Assembly (NCBI RefSeq): GCF_965213555.1
Contig: NZ_OZ243890.1
Location: 1,054,001-1,118,000 of the forward strand
DNA: 64,000 nucleotides
Source of the DNA: Acuticoccus sp965213555
GTDB taxonomy: Bacteria > Pseudomonadota > Alphaproteobacteria > Rhizobiales > Amorphaceae
Reading direction: 5' to 3'
In this document: piece after piece, positions 43,992 to 52,645 of the stretch
Numbering within the stretch: position 1 is the stretch's first letter
Layout of the letters: the number at the start of each line of letters is the position of its first letter
The notes under the pieces: generated by a model
Databases searched by the model: none
What the model saw: only the letters and a program-made list of their open reading frames with translations
Told to the model about the DNA's origin: nothing
Program-made: the position numbers and the translations under genes

Positions 43992-44201
43992 CTAGATCAC
44001 CTTGAGCTGCTCGGCGGACGTGCGGCCCCGCTTGGGGTCCTGGTAGAGATCGAAGGACACCCGCTGACCCTCCGTCAGCGAGGTCATCCCTGCCCGCTCG
44101 ACCGCCGAGATGTGGACGAAGACGTCCGCCCCACCATCATCAGGCTGTATGAACCCGTACCCCTTGGCTCCGTTGAACCACTTCACTGTGCCTGTCGCCA
44201 T
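43992..44201 (-). CDS. cspA: Cold-shock-domain protein (CspA family)
   Basis: 69 aa, single OB-fold. RNP1 KGYGFIQP and RNP2 VFVHISAV are intact (first residues MATGTVKWFNGAKGYGF). It binds single-stranded RNA/DNA as an RNA chaperone. The ATG follows AGGAGGCC. The C-terminal DPKRGRTSAEQLKVI is alphaproteobacterial in style. Several paralogues are usual; the symbol is only a family label. Confidence 0.93.
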   Translation of the reverse strand: MATGTVKWFNGAKGYGFIQPDDGGADVFVHISAVERAGMTSLTEGQRVSFDLYQDPKRGRTSAEQLKVI

Positions 44202-44759
44202 CTAAGGCCTCCTGTCTCCCAATGCCCTCAACGCCCGGTTCCCGCACCGGACGTCGAACCCGAGGCGGCACGGGGCTCGTGCCAAGGGCACACGCTCCCT
44301 GCCTACCAACGAACCGATCCTGCCTGAGGTTGCGTTCTGCCATCACCGCCGGCAGAGAACCGCTCGCGGCTCATCTTCCATACCGAGTCACATCGGCCCC
44401 TCCTCGAGGCCACGAGCGACGCGGCGCCGGAGGCGTCGCACCCCACCATCCGGGCGACCTTCCCCTCAGCCCGCCCCCCGACACGAGGTTGGCGGCGAGA
44501 CGATCGTCACGCGGGCGACGCTCACCCGTGGATGATTAACCGACCGCGATCCAACGAATGCACATCGTCGACCCCTTGCCAAGCCTTTTCCGGGGGACGA
44601 AGCGCCAGCAACACGGCGGTGTTTTGCGGGCGCACGCGGTCTGCGGGCCGCCGCCGCCTGGTCGGCAACCTGCCCACGCGCGCGGGGAAACGTCGGCTGC
44701 CTTGTCAGGGTGCCTCATGCCGTGCCATCCGACCGGAAACATGGCGCGCGGGGAGCGGG
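44202..44759. promoter_or_regulatory. Divergent intergenic region, csp and SDR genes
   Basis: 558 bp with no coding frame I can support. It must contain the promoters of both flanking genes. The csp transcript may include a long 5' leader, as cold-shock genes often do. No specific sites were fixed. Confidence 0.35.
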
Positions 44760-45542
44760 ATGGATCTAGGCATCAGGGGGCGGCGGGCCATCGTGTGCGC
44801 ATCGTCGAAGGGGCTGGGGCGCGGCACCGCGGAGGCCCTTGCGGCCGCGGGCGTCGACCTCACCTTGAACGCGCGGACGAAGGACGTCCTGGAGCGCACC
44901 GCGGACGAGATCCGCGATCGCCACAACGTTCGCGTCCAGGCCATCGCCGTGGACGTTACCACCGACGAGGGTCGCGCCGCGCTGCTCGAGGCCGAGCCGC
45001 AGCCCGACATCCTCATCAACAACGCCGGCGGCCCTCCTCCGGGGATGTGGTCGGACTGGGGCCGCGCCGAGTGGCAGGCGGCGGTGGACGCAAACATGCT
45101 GACGCCGATCCTGCTCGCCACGGCCGTGCTGCCGGGGATGATCGAGCGCGGCTGGGGCCGCGTCGTCTCCATCACCTCGGGCTCGGTGAAGTCGCCCATC
45201 GGAAGGCTCGGGCTGTCGAACGCCGCGCGTGCGGGCCTGACCGGCTTCGTCGCCGGCACCGCGCGGCAGGTGGCGAGCCACGGCGTCATCATGAACAACA
45301 TCCTGCCCGGCCAGCACGACACGGACCGCATCAAGGGGCTGATGGAGGCGACGGCCAAGGGCGAGGGCATCACCGTGGACGAGGCGAGGACCCGGGCGCA
45401 GGCGAGCAACCCGCGTGGCCGCTTCGGCACCGCGGAGGAGTTCGGCCAAGTCGCGGCGTTCCTGTGCTCGGAGCACGTCGGCTTCATGGTCGGCCAGAAC
45501 GTCCTCTTGGACGGCGGCGCGTTCAACGCCACGATGGGCTGA
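44760..45542 (+). CDS. SDR-family oxidoreductase (FabG-like), atypical active site
   Basis: 260 aa. N-terminal RRAIVCASSKGLGRGTAEAL is the NAD(P) motif (GxxxGxG variant CASSKGLG), then NNAGGPPPG. At the catalytic position the usual Ser-Tyr-Lys is replaced by ITSGSVKSPIGRLGLSNAARAGLTG: the Ser is kept, but Asn stands where Tyr normally is and no Lys is four residues on. Such 'BKR-like' SDRs exist as a subgroup, so it may not be a 3-oxoacyl-ACP reductase. Substrate unknown. ATG 44760 follows GGGGAGCGGG. Confidence 0.85.
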   Translation: MDLGIRGRRAIVCASSKGLGRGTAEALAAAGVDLTLNARTKDVLERTADEIRDRHNVRVQAIAVDVTTDEGRAALLEAEPQPDILINNAGGPPPGMWSDWGRAEWQAAVDANMLTPILLATAVLPGMIERGWGRVVSITSGSVKSPIGRLGLSNAARAGLTGFVAGTARQVASHGVIMNNILPGQHDTDRIKGLMEATAKGEGITVDEARTRAQASNPRGRFGTAEEFGQVAAFLCSEHVGFMVGQNVLLDGGAFNATMG

Positions 45543-45566
45543 CGCCACCGCCCAGGGCCGTGCCCC

Positions 45567-45950
45567 TCAGGGCGCAGGGACGAGGAGAAGCGCTCGCCGG
45601 CCATCCGTGTAGTACGCCTGCGCGCGTCCGTCCTCGGCCGGTTCGAGGCGGAAGCAGTTCTCCGTGTTGTCGCGGAACGCTGCGTAGCGCGTGCAGTAGG
45701 CATCGCCGTCGAGCCGCCAGCTGCCCTCCTGCGGTTCGCCCCCCGCGAGCGTCAGGGTCGACGAGCCGTCCGCCCCGTAGGTCACGGTGCCGACCGGCGC
45801 GCCCGTCTCGGGATTGACGCCGGTGTAGCGGTTGCCGGTGATGTACTGCGCCAGCGCCTCGGCCGACATGGTCTCCTGCGCCGGTGCCGGACCAGCGAAG
45901 GACACCGTGGCGAGCACGGCAAGGGCGACCCCCGTCGCGCGCCGCCTCAT
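45567..45950 (-). CDS. Small secreted protein, coupled to the SAF oxidoreductase gene
   Basis: 127 aa with a Sec signal peptide (MRRRATGVALAVLATVSFAGPAPAQ). The mature part reads ALAQYITGNRYTGVN...GTVTYGADGSSTLTLAGG, then YCTRYAAFRDNTENCFRLE. Two Cys may pair. It resembles small DUF995-like periplasmic proteins of alphaproteobacteria; identity is not certain. Its ATG overlaps the stop of the preceding gene as ATGA (45947-45950). Confidence 0.7.
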   Translation of the reverse strand: MRRRATGVALAVLATVSFAGPAPAQETMSAEALAQYITGNRYTGVNPETGAPVGTVTYGADGSSTLTLAGGEPQEGSWRLDGDAYCTRYAAFRDNTENCFRLEPAEDGRAQAYYTDGRRALLLVPAP

Positions 45951-47278
45951 GCCGCGAGCTCCCCACGCTCGGCGAGCTTCGGCCGCTCGGCGTCCTCCAT
46001 GGCGCGGCGGTACGCGACGAGTTCGTCGTCCGCGGCGAAGTCGACGTCCGCCCACGTCACCACCTCACCGGCGCGGACGGGTCCGCGCAGCGTCACGTCC
46101 TGGGCAAGGCCGATGGGCAGCGCCCCCTCCGCCAGCGAGCGCGCTGCGGGGATCAGCTTGCCCCAGACGCAGTACCCGCCCTCCCCGTCGAGCGTCTCCC
46201 CCGCGGCGAGGTCCTTCTTGGCGCACGCCACGGCGTCGCCGGCGAACACCCGCGGCGTGCCCGTCGCCTTGCCCTCCAGCGCCGCGAGCAGGATCGACAT
46301 GTTGAGCTCGAGGCCGATCAGGTGGAACGGACGATACAGGGCGGCGTAGCGCCCGGTGGGGTCCGGATCGAGCCTGTACTGGGCGAAGCAGGCCGCCGCG
46401 TAGTCGTTCGGCGCCTCCATCACCACGTAGACGCCGTTGCGGATGTGGCCATGCACCCAGCGCCCGTCGGGCTCGAGGCAGGACACCACCTCGGTGACGC
46501 CGGCGCGCTCGAGCCGGCCGCCGAGCTCCCTCGGCCGCAGCACCGTCGCGAGGTCGTGGGCGCCGCAGGGGAAGAAGCCGAGCCCGTCGGACGGCACCGC
46601 GAGCTCGCACGCGTTGGCGATGGCCGCCATCTCGATGCCGGACTTGGTGCCGTCGACGAACGAGTTGAACATCTTGGGGTTCATGCCGGCGGCCCGCGCC
46701 TCATCGGGCGTGATGCCGAACTGCGTCCACACGGTGTCGGGCGTCGAGCCGTGGTAGTGTGGCGCGTACTTGGTGCCCTTGCCGGCGGCGGTGACGTTGA
46801 ACCCACAGCAGCGTGCCCACTCGACCAACTCGGCGACGAGCGCGGGCTGGTCGCCGTAGGCCATGGTGTAGACGACGCCCGCGGAGGCAGCCTCCCGGGC
46901 GAGCGCGACGCCGGCGAGGACGTCCGCCTCGACGTTCACCATGACGATGTGCTTGCCGTGGCGGAACGCCTCTCGCGCGTGGCGCACGCCGGCGCGCGGG
47001 TGGCCCGTCGCCTCCACCACCACGTCGACGTCGTCCCGGGCGATGGCAGCCGACCCATCGTCGATGAAGTCCGTCGCGGCGACGCGGTCTGCCGGCCAGC
47101 CGACGGAGCGGCAGGCGGCGCGCGCGGCGTCGACCCTGAGGTCGGCGATGACGGTGACCTTAAGGTTCGGCGTCGACGGCACCTGACTGAGGAACATCGA
47201 GCCGAACTTGCCGGCGCCGATGAGGGCGACGCGCACGGGCGCACCCCGCCTCTCCATCAGCTTGGAATAAAGGAACAT
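45947..47278 (-). CDS. NAD(P)-dependent homoserine-dehydrogenase-like oxidoreductase with SAF domain
   Basis: 443 aa. The N-terminal Rossmann motif VRVALIGAGKFGSMFLSQ precedes DVVVEATGHPRAGV and GKGTKYAPHYH. A C-terminal SAF-type domain lies at about 340-420 (ARSLAEGALPIGLAQDVTLRGPVRAGEVVTWADVDF). Proteins of this architecture are often miscalled flagellar FlgA because of SAF. They are best viewed as sugar-acid-pathway oxidoreductases of unknown substrate. ATG 47278; there is a distal gap upstream to the YaiI gene, and coupling is to the small secreted gene downstream. Confidence 0.82.
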   Translation of the reverse strand: MFLYSKLMERRGAPVRVALIGAGKFGSMFLSQVPSTPNLKVTVIADLRVDAARAACRSVGWPADRVAATDFIDDGSAAIARDDVDVVVEATGHPRAGVRHAREAFRHGKHIVMVNVEADVLAGVALAREAASAGVVYTMAYGDQPALVAELVEWARCCGFNVTAAGKGTKYAPHYHGSTPDTVWTQFGITPDEARAAGMNPKMFNSFVDGTKSGIEMAAIANACELAVPSDGLGFFPCGAHDLATVLRPRELGGRLERAGVTEVVSCLEPDGRWVHGHIRNGVYVVMEAPNDYAAACFAQYRLDPDPTGRYAALYRPFHLIGLELNMSILLAALEGKATGTPRVFAGDAVACAKKDLAAGETLDGEGGYCVWGKLIPAARSLAEGALPIGLAQDVTLRGPVRAGEVVTWADVDFAADDELVAYRRAMEDAERPKLAERGELAA

Positions 47279-47346
47279 GAGTGCCCTCCCTCGGTCGCTT
47301 GGAAGGAGGCTAGCATGCCGGCCGCGGGGACGGCACGCGCCGCCGC

Positions 47347-47796
47347 TCAATCGCGCGCGGCGGCACGCACCATCCGGTCGAGCGTCTGCAGGAAGCGCGA
47401 GCGGTCGCGCGGACCGAACGGTTTGGCTCCGCCCCCGGCGGCGAGCGGGTTCGCGGCACGGATGTCGGCCATCAGGTCGCGCATGGCGAGCTGCGTGCCG
47501 ATGGACTGGGCGGTGAACGCGTCGCCGTTGTGCCGCACTGCGACGGCGCCGGCCTCGATGCAGCGCGCCGCGAGGGGCACGTCGCCGGTGACGCACACGT
47601 CGCCGGGGCCGATGCGCTCGGCGATCCAGCGGTCCGCCGCGTCCGCCCCCTCGGGGACGACCACGGTCTCGACGAACGGCTCGCGGCTCGGCCGGATGCC
47701 GCCGTTCGAGACCATCGCGACGGCGACTCCGTAGCGCCCCGCCACCCGCACGACCTCCGCCTTCACCGGGCATGCGTCGGCGTCGACGTAGATCAC
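47347..47796 (-). CDS. yaiI: YaiI/YqxD family protein (DUF188)
   Basis: 149 aa. The family signature is complete: MIYVDADACPVKAEVVRVA at the N-terminus, VCVTGDVPLAARCIEAGA and RDLMADIRAANP. It has a PIN-like fold and a conserved acidic core. Function unproven, with a nuclease role possible from the fold. Confidence 0.93.
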   Translation of the reverse strand: MIYVDADACPVKAEVVRVAGRYGVAVAMVSNGGIRPSREPFVETVVVPEGADAADRWIAERIGPGDVCVTGDVPLAARCIEAGAVAVRHNGDAFTAQSIGTQLAMRDLMADIRAANPLAAGGGAKPFGPRDRSRFLQTLDRMVRAAARD

Positions 47797-47951
47797 CTGC
47801 GCCGAAACCTCGACGTGGGGCGACCCGGATCGGGGGCCGGCACGGGCTCAGGGCACCTCGTCACATCCATGGCTCGGCATCAGTTGAACGTCGCAGCGGA
47901 CGGCATCCTCGCACACGCGCTGCGTCCCTCTCAACGCAACCTCGCAGGGTC

Positions 47952-47987
47952 GGACGCGCCGCCACGGGTCCCCGCGGCGGCGCGTCC
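47952..47987 (-). terminator. Hairpin after the Mn-catalase/HIRAN operon
   Basis: Perfect 12-bp inverted repeat, GGACGCGCCGCC (47952-47963) and GGCGGCGCGTCC (47976-47987), with a 12-base loop. It begins 2 bp beyond the stop of the HIRAN gene. Strong stem; no U-run follows, so it may block exonuclease rather than act as an intrinsic terminator. Confidence 0.55.
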
Positions 47988-47989
47988 CG

Positions 47990-48406
47990 TCACGCTCCGT
48001 GCGGAGCGAGCGCGACGGCGACCTCGAAGGTCACGTCGGGGCGGACACCGTCGCGGCGCACGGCGCGGACCTCGGCGCGCACCGGGACGCCGGCATCCAT
48101 CAAGCTCGCGAGCGGCTTGGCCTCCGCCCGCGGGACGGTGCCGAGCCGCTCGCCCGCCGCCGTCCCCACCGCGACCGTCCGCGGATCGTAGGCGTTTCGA
48201 GGCTCGCGCATCAGCGTCAGCGGATCGCCGGGGGACAGGCGGGCCAGCGCCTCGCCCTTCCCGTGCGTGCCGGCGACGTGCGTCGTCGTCAGCCCGAGCC
48301 AGCCCGGCGCCTCGCGACCGGCCGCCGCTTGCGCGACGGGCGCCGCAGCGGCGAGGCCGAGGACGCCGGCGCCCGCACCGGCGAGGAAGGTGCGCCGGTC
48401 CGTCAC
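47990..48406 (-). CDS. Tat-exported HIRAN-domain protein
   Basis: 138 aa. A twin-arginine signal (TDRRTFLAGAGAGVLGLAAAA) precedes a HIRAN domain: HVAGTHGKGEALARLSPGDPLTLMREPRNAYDPRTVAV, then GERLGTVPRAEAKPLASLMDAG. HIRAN domains normally bind DNA ends in helicases such as HLTF; here it would be outside the cytoplasm, which is odd. The GTG start overlaps the catalase stop as GTGA (48403-48406), so the two are translated together. Confidence 0.8.
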   Translation of the reverse strand: MTDRRTFLAGAGAGVLGLAAAAPVAQAAAGREAPGWLGLTTTHVAGTHGKGEALARLSPGDPLTLMREPRNAYDPRTVAVGTAAGERLGTVPRAEAKPLASLMDAGVPVRAEVRAVRRDGVRPDVTFEVAVALAPHGA

Positions 48407-49254
48407 CGGGTGCCCTCCCCGGCCGGCGTGTTCAGCTGCGCCTCCTGCGGGTAGGTCTCAGGCGCCGGCGGCCCCATGGCGGGGACCGGGCCCTGGGGCT
48501 CCATGGGCCGTTGGGAGAAGGTGCCGCGGCCGTCGATGGACTGGCCCTCCGACCAGCGCCCGCGTGGCGGCTCGGCGCCGTCGGCGGTGAAGCCAAGGTA
48601 CACGTAGTTGTAGTCCTGGTTCTCCTCCTCCTGCGGGAAGCTGTTCGGCACCGGGAGCTGCGGCTCCGTGGTCTCAAGGTCCGCGAGCACCGCGAGCCAC
48701 TGGTTCTGGTGCATCGTGTCGCGAGCGATGAGGTAGGCGAGCATGTCCTTCATGCCGGGATCGCTCGTCATGTTGTAGAGCCGCGTCGCGAGCGTGCGGC
48801 CCGTCGCCTCCGCCGTGACGTTGGCGTACATGTCGCCGGCGATGTTGCCGCTCGCGTAGACGTGGCTCATGCTGAACGGCACGCCGTCCGCGTCGACCGG
48901 CAGCGCGGCGAGCCCGGTGGACAGGATCTGCCGGAAGTTCATGCCGTTGAGCACCGAGCCTGCGACCGGGTCGGCCGACATCGCCTCCTGCACCTTGAGC
49001 GGAGCGCCCTCGAGGTTCTTGGCGACCGCGGTTGCCAGCATCTCGATGTGGCCGAGCTCCTCGGCGGCGGTGTTGAGCAGCATCTCCTTGTACTTCGGGG
49101 CCGCGCGCAGTCCCATGCCCTGGAACATGTACTGCATCGCGACACGGACCTCGCCCTCGATGCCGCCGATCGCCTGCTGCAGCGCGCGGGCGAACACAGG
49201 GTTCGGCGTCTCGACGTTGACCGGATACTGTAGCTTGTAGTCCACGTAGAACAC
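48403..49254 (-). CDS. Manganese (non-heme) catalase
   Basis: 283 aa. The di-manganese site is supported by VFARALQQAIGGIEGEVRVAMQY, NTAAEELGHIEMLATAV and MYANVTAEATGRTLAT, plus LIARDTMHQNQW. The Glu/His ligands of KatN-type catalases are in these four helices. The C-terminal tail is Pro/Glu-rich. It decomposes H2O2 without heme. GTG at 49254 follows AAGGAGG. The HIRAN protein gene is coupled behind it. Confidence 0.92.
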   Translation of the reverse strand: MFYVDYKLQYPVNVETPNPVFARALQQAIGGIEGEVRVAMQYMFQGMGLRAAPKYKEMLLNTAAEELGHIEMLATAVAKNLEGAPLKVQEAMSADPVAGSVLNGMNFRQILSTGLAALPVDADGVPFSMSHVYASGNIAGDMYANVTAEATGRTLATRLYNMTSDPGMKDMLAYLIARDTMHQNQWLAVLADLETTEPQLPVPNSFPQEEENQDYNYVYLGFTADGAEPPRGRWSEGQSIDGRGTFSQRPMEPQGPVPAMGPPAPETYPQEAQLNTPAGEGTR

Positions 49255-49520
49255 GGCGGTCCTCCTTCGCGTTGAACGCCCCGCAGACGGCCGGAACACG
49301 GCATAAGGGTGCTGCCGCGTCCGGGCCGGCCGCCAAGCGGTGGGGAAGAGCACCGGCGCGGTGTTCGTTGCAGGGATCCAACCAAAGTCCCGGCGCAACG
49401 ACGCATATGCCGCAGCGCCGACGATCCCGTCGTTGCCGCCGTGCGCGTTGGCGCAACGCTCGATCATGCGCATGAGGGCCGCGTTGTCGGCGGCGGCGCA
49501 CGTGCGCTACACAGCCCCCC

Positions 49521-50804
49521 ATGCGTACCGCCCTTGCCCCCACCGATGCGGCCCCATCCGACTTCGTGGCCCGCGCGAGGGTGGCCGCGCGGGACATCCG
49601 GCCGCTCCTCGCGCCGACCCCCCTCATGCGCAACGCGTACCTGTCGGAGCGGCACGGTGCCGAGGTGTGGCTGAAGCGCGAGGACCTGACGCCGGTGCGC
49701 TCCTACAAGCTGCGCGGGGCGGCGAACTTCTTCCACCGCGCCCTCGCGGAGCGGCCGGGCGCGCAGCGCTTCGTCTGCGCCTCGGCAGGCAACCACGCCC
49801 AGGGGTTCGCCACCGTCGTCGCCCACCACGGCGTGTCGGGCACCGTCTTCATGCCGACGACGACGCCCAAGCAGAAGATCCACAAGACCGAGGCGTTCGG
49901 CGGAGCGCACATCGCCGTCCGCCTCGTCGGCGACACCTTCGATCAAGCGAACGTCGCCGCGCAGGCGTTCGCCGAGGCGGAGGGCGCTACCTTCGTGCCG
50001 CCCTTCGACCACCCCGACATCATCGAGGGGCAGGCGAGCGTCGGCCTCGAGATCCTCGACGAGATGAGCCATCCGCCTGACGTCCTGGTGCTGCCGGTGG
50101 GCGGCGGCGGGCTCGCCGCCGGCGTCGTCCAGGTGTTCGAGGCGATCGCGCCGACCACCGAGGTCGTCTTCGTCGAGCCGGCCGGGGCGCCCTCCTTCCA
50201 GCGGAGCCTCGTCGCCGGCCGGCGCCTGACGCTCGACGCCGTCGACACCTTCGTCGACGGCGCTGCGGTGGCGTGCATGGGCGAGCACACCTTCGCCGCC
50301 CTCGCCGGACGGCACCCGGCCCAGGTCGTCCTCGTTCCCGAGGACCGCCTGTGCGAGACCATCCTCGAGATGCTCAACATCGAGGGCATCGTGCTGGAGC
50401 CCGCCGGCGCCCTTCAGATCGATGCCCTGCGCTCGCTGCCGCCCGAGCGGCTCGCCGGGCGCACCGTGGTGTGCGTCACCTCGGGGGGCAACTTCGACTT
50501 CGAGCGGCTGCCCGAGGTGAAGGAGCGGGCGATGCGCGCGGCCGGCACCAAGAAGTACTTCATCCTGCGCCTGCCGCAGCGTCCGGGGGCCCTGCGCGAG
50601 TTCCTCGACCTCCTGGGTCCGGACGACGACATCGCCCGCTTCGAGTACCTCAAGAAGTCGGCGCGCAACTTCGGCTCCATCCTGCTCGGCGTCGAGACGT
50701 CGGCGCGGGCGAACTTCGACCTCCTGACGGCGCGCATGGACGCGGCGGGCTTCGTCTGGCGCGACATCACCGACGACGAGGTGGTCGCGGGCGTCCTCGT
50801 CTGA
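49521..50804 (+). CDS. ilvA: Threonine dehydratase (biosynthetic)
   Basis: 427 aa. PLP-lysine in VRSYKLRGAANF (near 59), ASAGNHAQG, the PLP-phosphate loop VGGGGLAAGV, and the C-terminal CVTSGGNFDF. A single ACT-like regulatory domain follows at about 340-427 (YFILRLPQRPGALREFLD, typical of isoleucine-sensitive forms). It makes 2-oxobutanoate and ammonia from threonine for isoleucine synthesis. The start lies 16 codons before the core. Divergent from the Mn-catalase gene. Its stop overlaps the pdxA start by one base (TGATG). Confidence 0.96.
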   Translation: MRTALAPTDAAPSDFVARARVAARDIRPLLAPTPLMRNAYLSERHGAEVWLKREDLTPVRSYKLRGAANFFHRALAERPGAQRFVCASAGNHAQGFATVVAHHGVSGTVFMPTTTPKQKIHKTEAFGGAHIAVRLVGDTFDQANVAAQAFAEAEGATFVPPFDHPDIIEGQASVGLEILDEMSHPPDVLVLPVGGGGLAAGVVQVFEAIAPTTEVVFVEPAGAPSFQRSLVAGRRLTLDAVDTFVDGAAVACMGEHTFAALAGRHPAQVVLVPEDRLCETILEMLNIEGIVLEPAGALQIDALRSLPPERLAGRTVVCVTSGGNFDFERLPEVKERAMRAAGTKKYFILRLPQRPGALREFLDLLGPDDDIARFEYLKKSARNFGSILLGVETSARANFDLLTARMDAAGFVWRDITDDEVVAGVLV

Positions 50805-51805
50805 TGCTGGCGCTCACCATGGGCGAGCCGGCCGGCATCGGCGGTGAGGTCGCGCTGGGAGCCTGGCACGCCCTCCGCGCCACCGGCCCCGCGTTCGTCC
50901 TCATCGACGATCCCGAGCGGGTCGCCGCGCTGGCGGACGGCGGTGCGGCGGTGGTGACCGTCGCGGGGGTCGAGGAGGCGGCTGGCGTGTTCGGCGAGGC
51001 GCTCCCCGTGCTGCCCCTGGGGCAGCGGGTGCGCGCGCGTCCGGGCGCGACGGACCCGGCCAACGCCGCCGCCGTGCTCGCGTCGATCCGCACGGCGGTG
51101 CGGCTCGCAGCCACCGGCGAGGCGGCCGGCATCGTCACCAACCCGATCCACAAGGCGACCCTGACGGCCGCGGGCTTCGCGCATCCCGGCCACACCGAGT
51201 ACCTCGCCGAGCTCGCTGGCGTGCCGCGCACCGTGATGCTCCTCGCCGCCCCCGAGCTGCGCGTCGTCCCGGTCACCATCCACGTGGCCCTCGCCGACGT
51301 GCCGAGGCTCCTCACCCGGGCCCTCATCGAGGAGACCGCCCGCATCGTCGCGTCCGACATGCGCACCCTGTTCGCGGTCCACCGCCCACGCATGGCCGTC
51401 GCTGGGCTGAACCCCCACGCGGGCGAGGCCGGCACGATGGGCCGCGAGGAGGTGGAGGTCATCGCCCCTGCCCTCGCCCGGCTCGCGGCCGAGGGGCTCG
51501 ACGTCGCCGGGCCGTTCAGCGCGGACACGATGTTCCACCCAGAGGCGCGGCGCGCCTACGACGTCGCCCTGTGCATGTATCACGACCAGGCGTTGATCCC
51601 GCTGAAGACGCTGGCGTTCGACGAGGGCGTCAACGTCACGCTCGGCCTGCCCTTCGTGCGCACCTCGCCCGACCACGGCACGGCGCTCGGCCTCGCCGGC
51701 CGCGGGCTCGCCCGGCCTGACAGCCTGATCGCCGCGATCCGCATGGCGGACCGGCTCGCCGCCAACCGTCGCGCCGCCGCGCTCGCCCCAGCCCTTTCCG
51801 CCTGA
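50804..51805 (+). CDS. pdxA: 4-hydroxythreonine-4-phosphate dehydrogenase
   Basis: 333 aa. The N-terminal LALTMGEPAGIGGEVAL, TNPIHKATLTAAGFAHPGHTEYLA (metal His), and FHPEARRAYDVALCMYHDQALIPLKTL then TSPDHGTALGLAGRG are PdxA signatures. It oxidises 4-phosphohydroxy-L-threonine for pyridoxal phosphate synthesis. It is followed 12 bp on by pdxJ, its pathway partner. ilvA is a PLP enzyme, so the cluster makes sense. Confidence 0.96.
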   Translation: MLALTMGEPAGIGGEVALGAWHALRATGPAFVLIDDPERVAALADGGAAVVTVAGVEEAAGVFGEALPVLPLGQRVRARPGATDPANAAAVLASIRTAVRLAATGEAAGIVTNPIHKATLTAAGFAHPGHTEYLAELAGVPRTVMLLAAPELRVVPVTIHVALADVPRLLTRALIEETARIVASDMRTLFAVHRPRMAVAGLNPHAGEAGTMGREEVEVIAPALARLAAEGLDVAGPFSADTMFHPEARRAYDVALCMYHDQALIPLKTLAFDEGVNVTLGLPFVRTSPDHGTALGLAGRGLARPDSLIAAIRMADRLAANRRAAALAPALSA

Positions 51806-51817
51806 AGGAGCCCGCCG

Positions 51818-52564
51818 ATGATCCCCCGACTCGGCGTCAACATCGACCACATCGCGACGGTGCGGAACGCGCGCGGCGGCGTTCACCCCGACCCGGTGCG
51901 CGGCGCGCTCGTCGCGGCGGACGCCGGTGCGGACGGCATCACCGCGCACCTGCGCGAGGACCGGCGGCACATCCGCGACGAGGACGTGCGACGCCTCAAG
52001 GCCGAGGTCCCCCTGCCGCTCAACTTCGAGATGGCGGTGACGGACGAGATGGTGGCGTTCGCGTGCAAGGTCCGCCCGCACGCCGCCTGCCTCGTCCCCG
52101 AGCGCCGCGCCGAGGTCACCACCGAGGGAGGGCTCGACGTCGCGCGTACCGCTGGGCTCTCCGACGCGGTGGCTCGGCTCGCAGGTGCCGGCATCCGCGT
52201 GTCGCTCTTCATCGACCCCGAGCCGGCGCAGGTGGAGGCCGCGCGCGCCGTCGGTGCGGCGGTGGTCGAGCTCCACACCGGGCGCTACTGCGACGCGCCG
52301 GCGTCCGAACGGGAGGCCGAACTCGCCCGCCTCGTCGAGGCGGCGCGCGCGGCGGAGGCGGCAGGGCTCGAGTGCCATGCCGGGCACGGGCTCGACTTCG
52401 ACACCGCTGGCCCGGTGGCGGCCATCGCCAACGTCGTCGAGCTCAACATCGGTCACTTCCTCGTCGGCGAGGCGATCATGACGGGCCTGGGTCCCGCGGT
52501 CGCCCGGATCCGGCAGGTCATCGCCGTCGCGCGGTCGCCTGCCTCGGCACGCGCCGTCACGTAA
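51818..52564 (+). CDS. pdxJ: Pyridoxine 5'-phosphate synthase
   Basis: 248-aa TIM barrel: LGVNIDHIATVRNARGGVHPDPV, ITAHLREDRRHIRDEDV and the late NIGHFLVGEAIMTGL. It condenses 3-amino-2-oxopropyl phosphate (derived from the PdxA product) with 1-deoxyxylulose 5-phosphate. It is complete, with a standard start; AAGGAG precedes the ATG. Confidence 0.97.
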   Translation: MIPRLGVNIDHIATVRNARGGVHPDPVRGALVAADAGADGITAHLREDRRHIRDEDVRRLKAEVPLPLNFEMAVTDEMVAFACKVRPHAACLVPERRAEVTTEGGLDVARTAGLSDAVARLAGAGIRVSLFIDPEPAQVEAARAVGAAVVELHTGRYCDAPASEREAELARLVEAARAAEAAGLECHAGHGLDFDTAGPVAAIANVVELNIGHFLVGEAIMTGLGPAVARIRQVIAVARSPASARAVT

Positions 52565-52645
52565 GGTTCACGGGACCGTCGGCGGACCGTCACACCGGCG
52601 CCCCATGACGGGCGTCCCTGTCACGACGATCCGACGAGGAGCCCG

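Noticed and set aside
45947..47278. Flagellar FlgA because of the SAF domain
   Set aside because: The protein has an N-terminal NAD(P) Rossmann domain and no signal peptide or other flagellar genes nearby.
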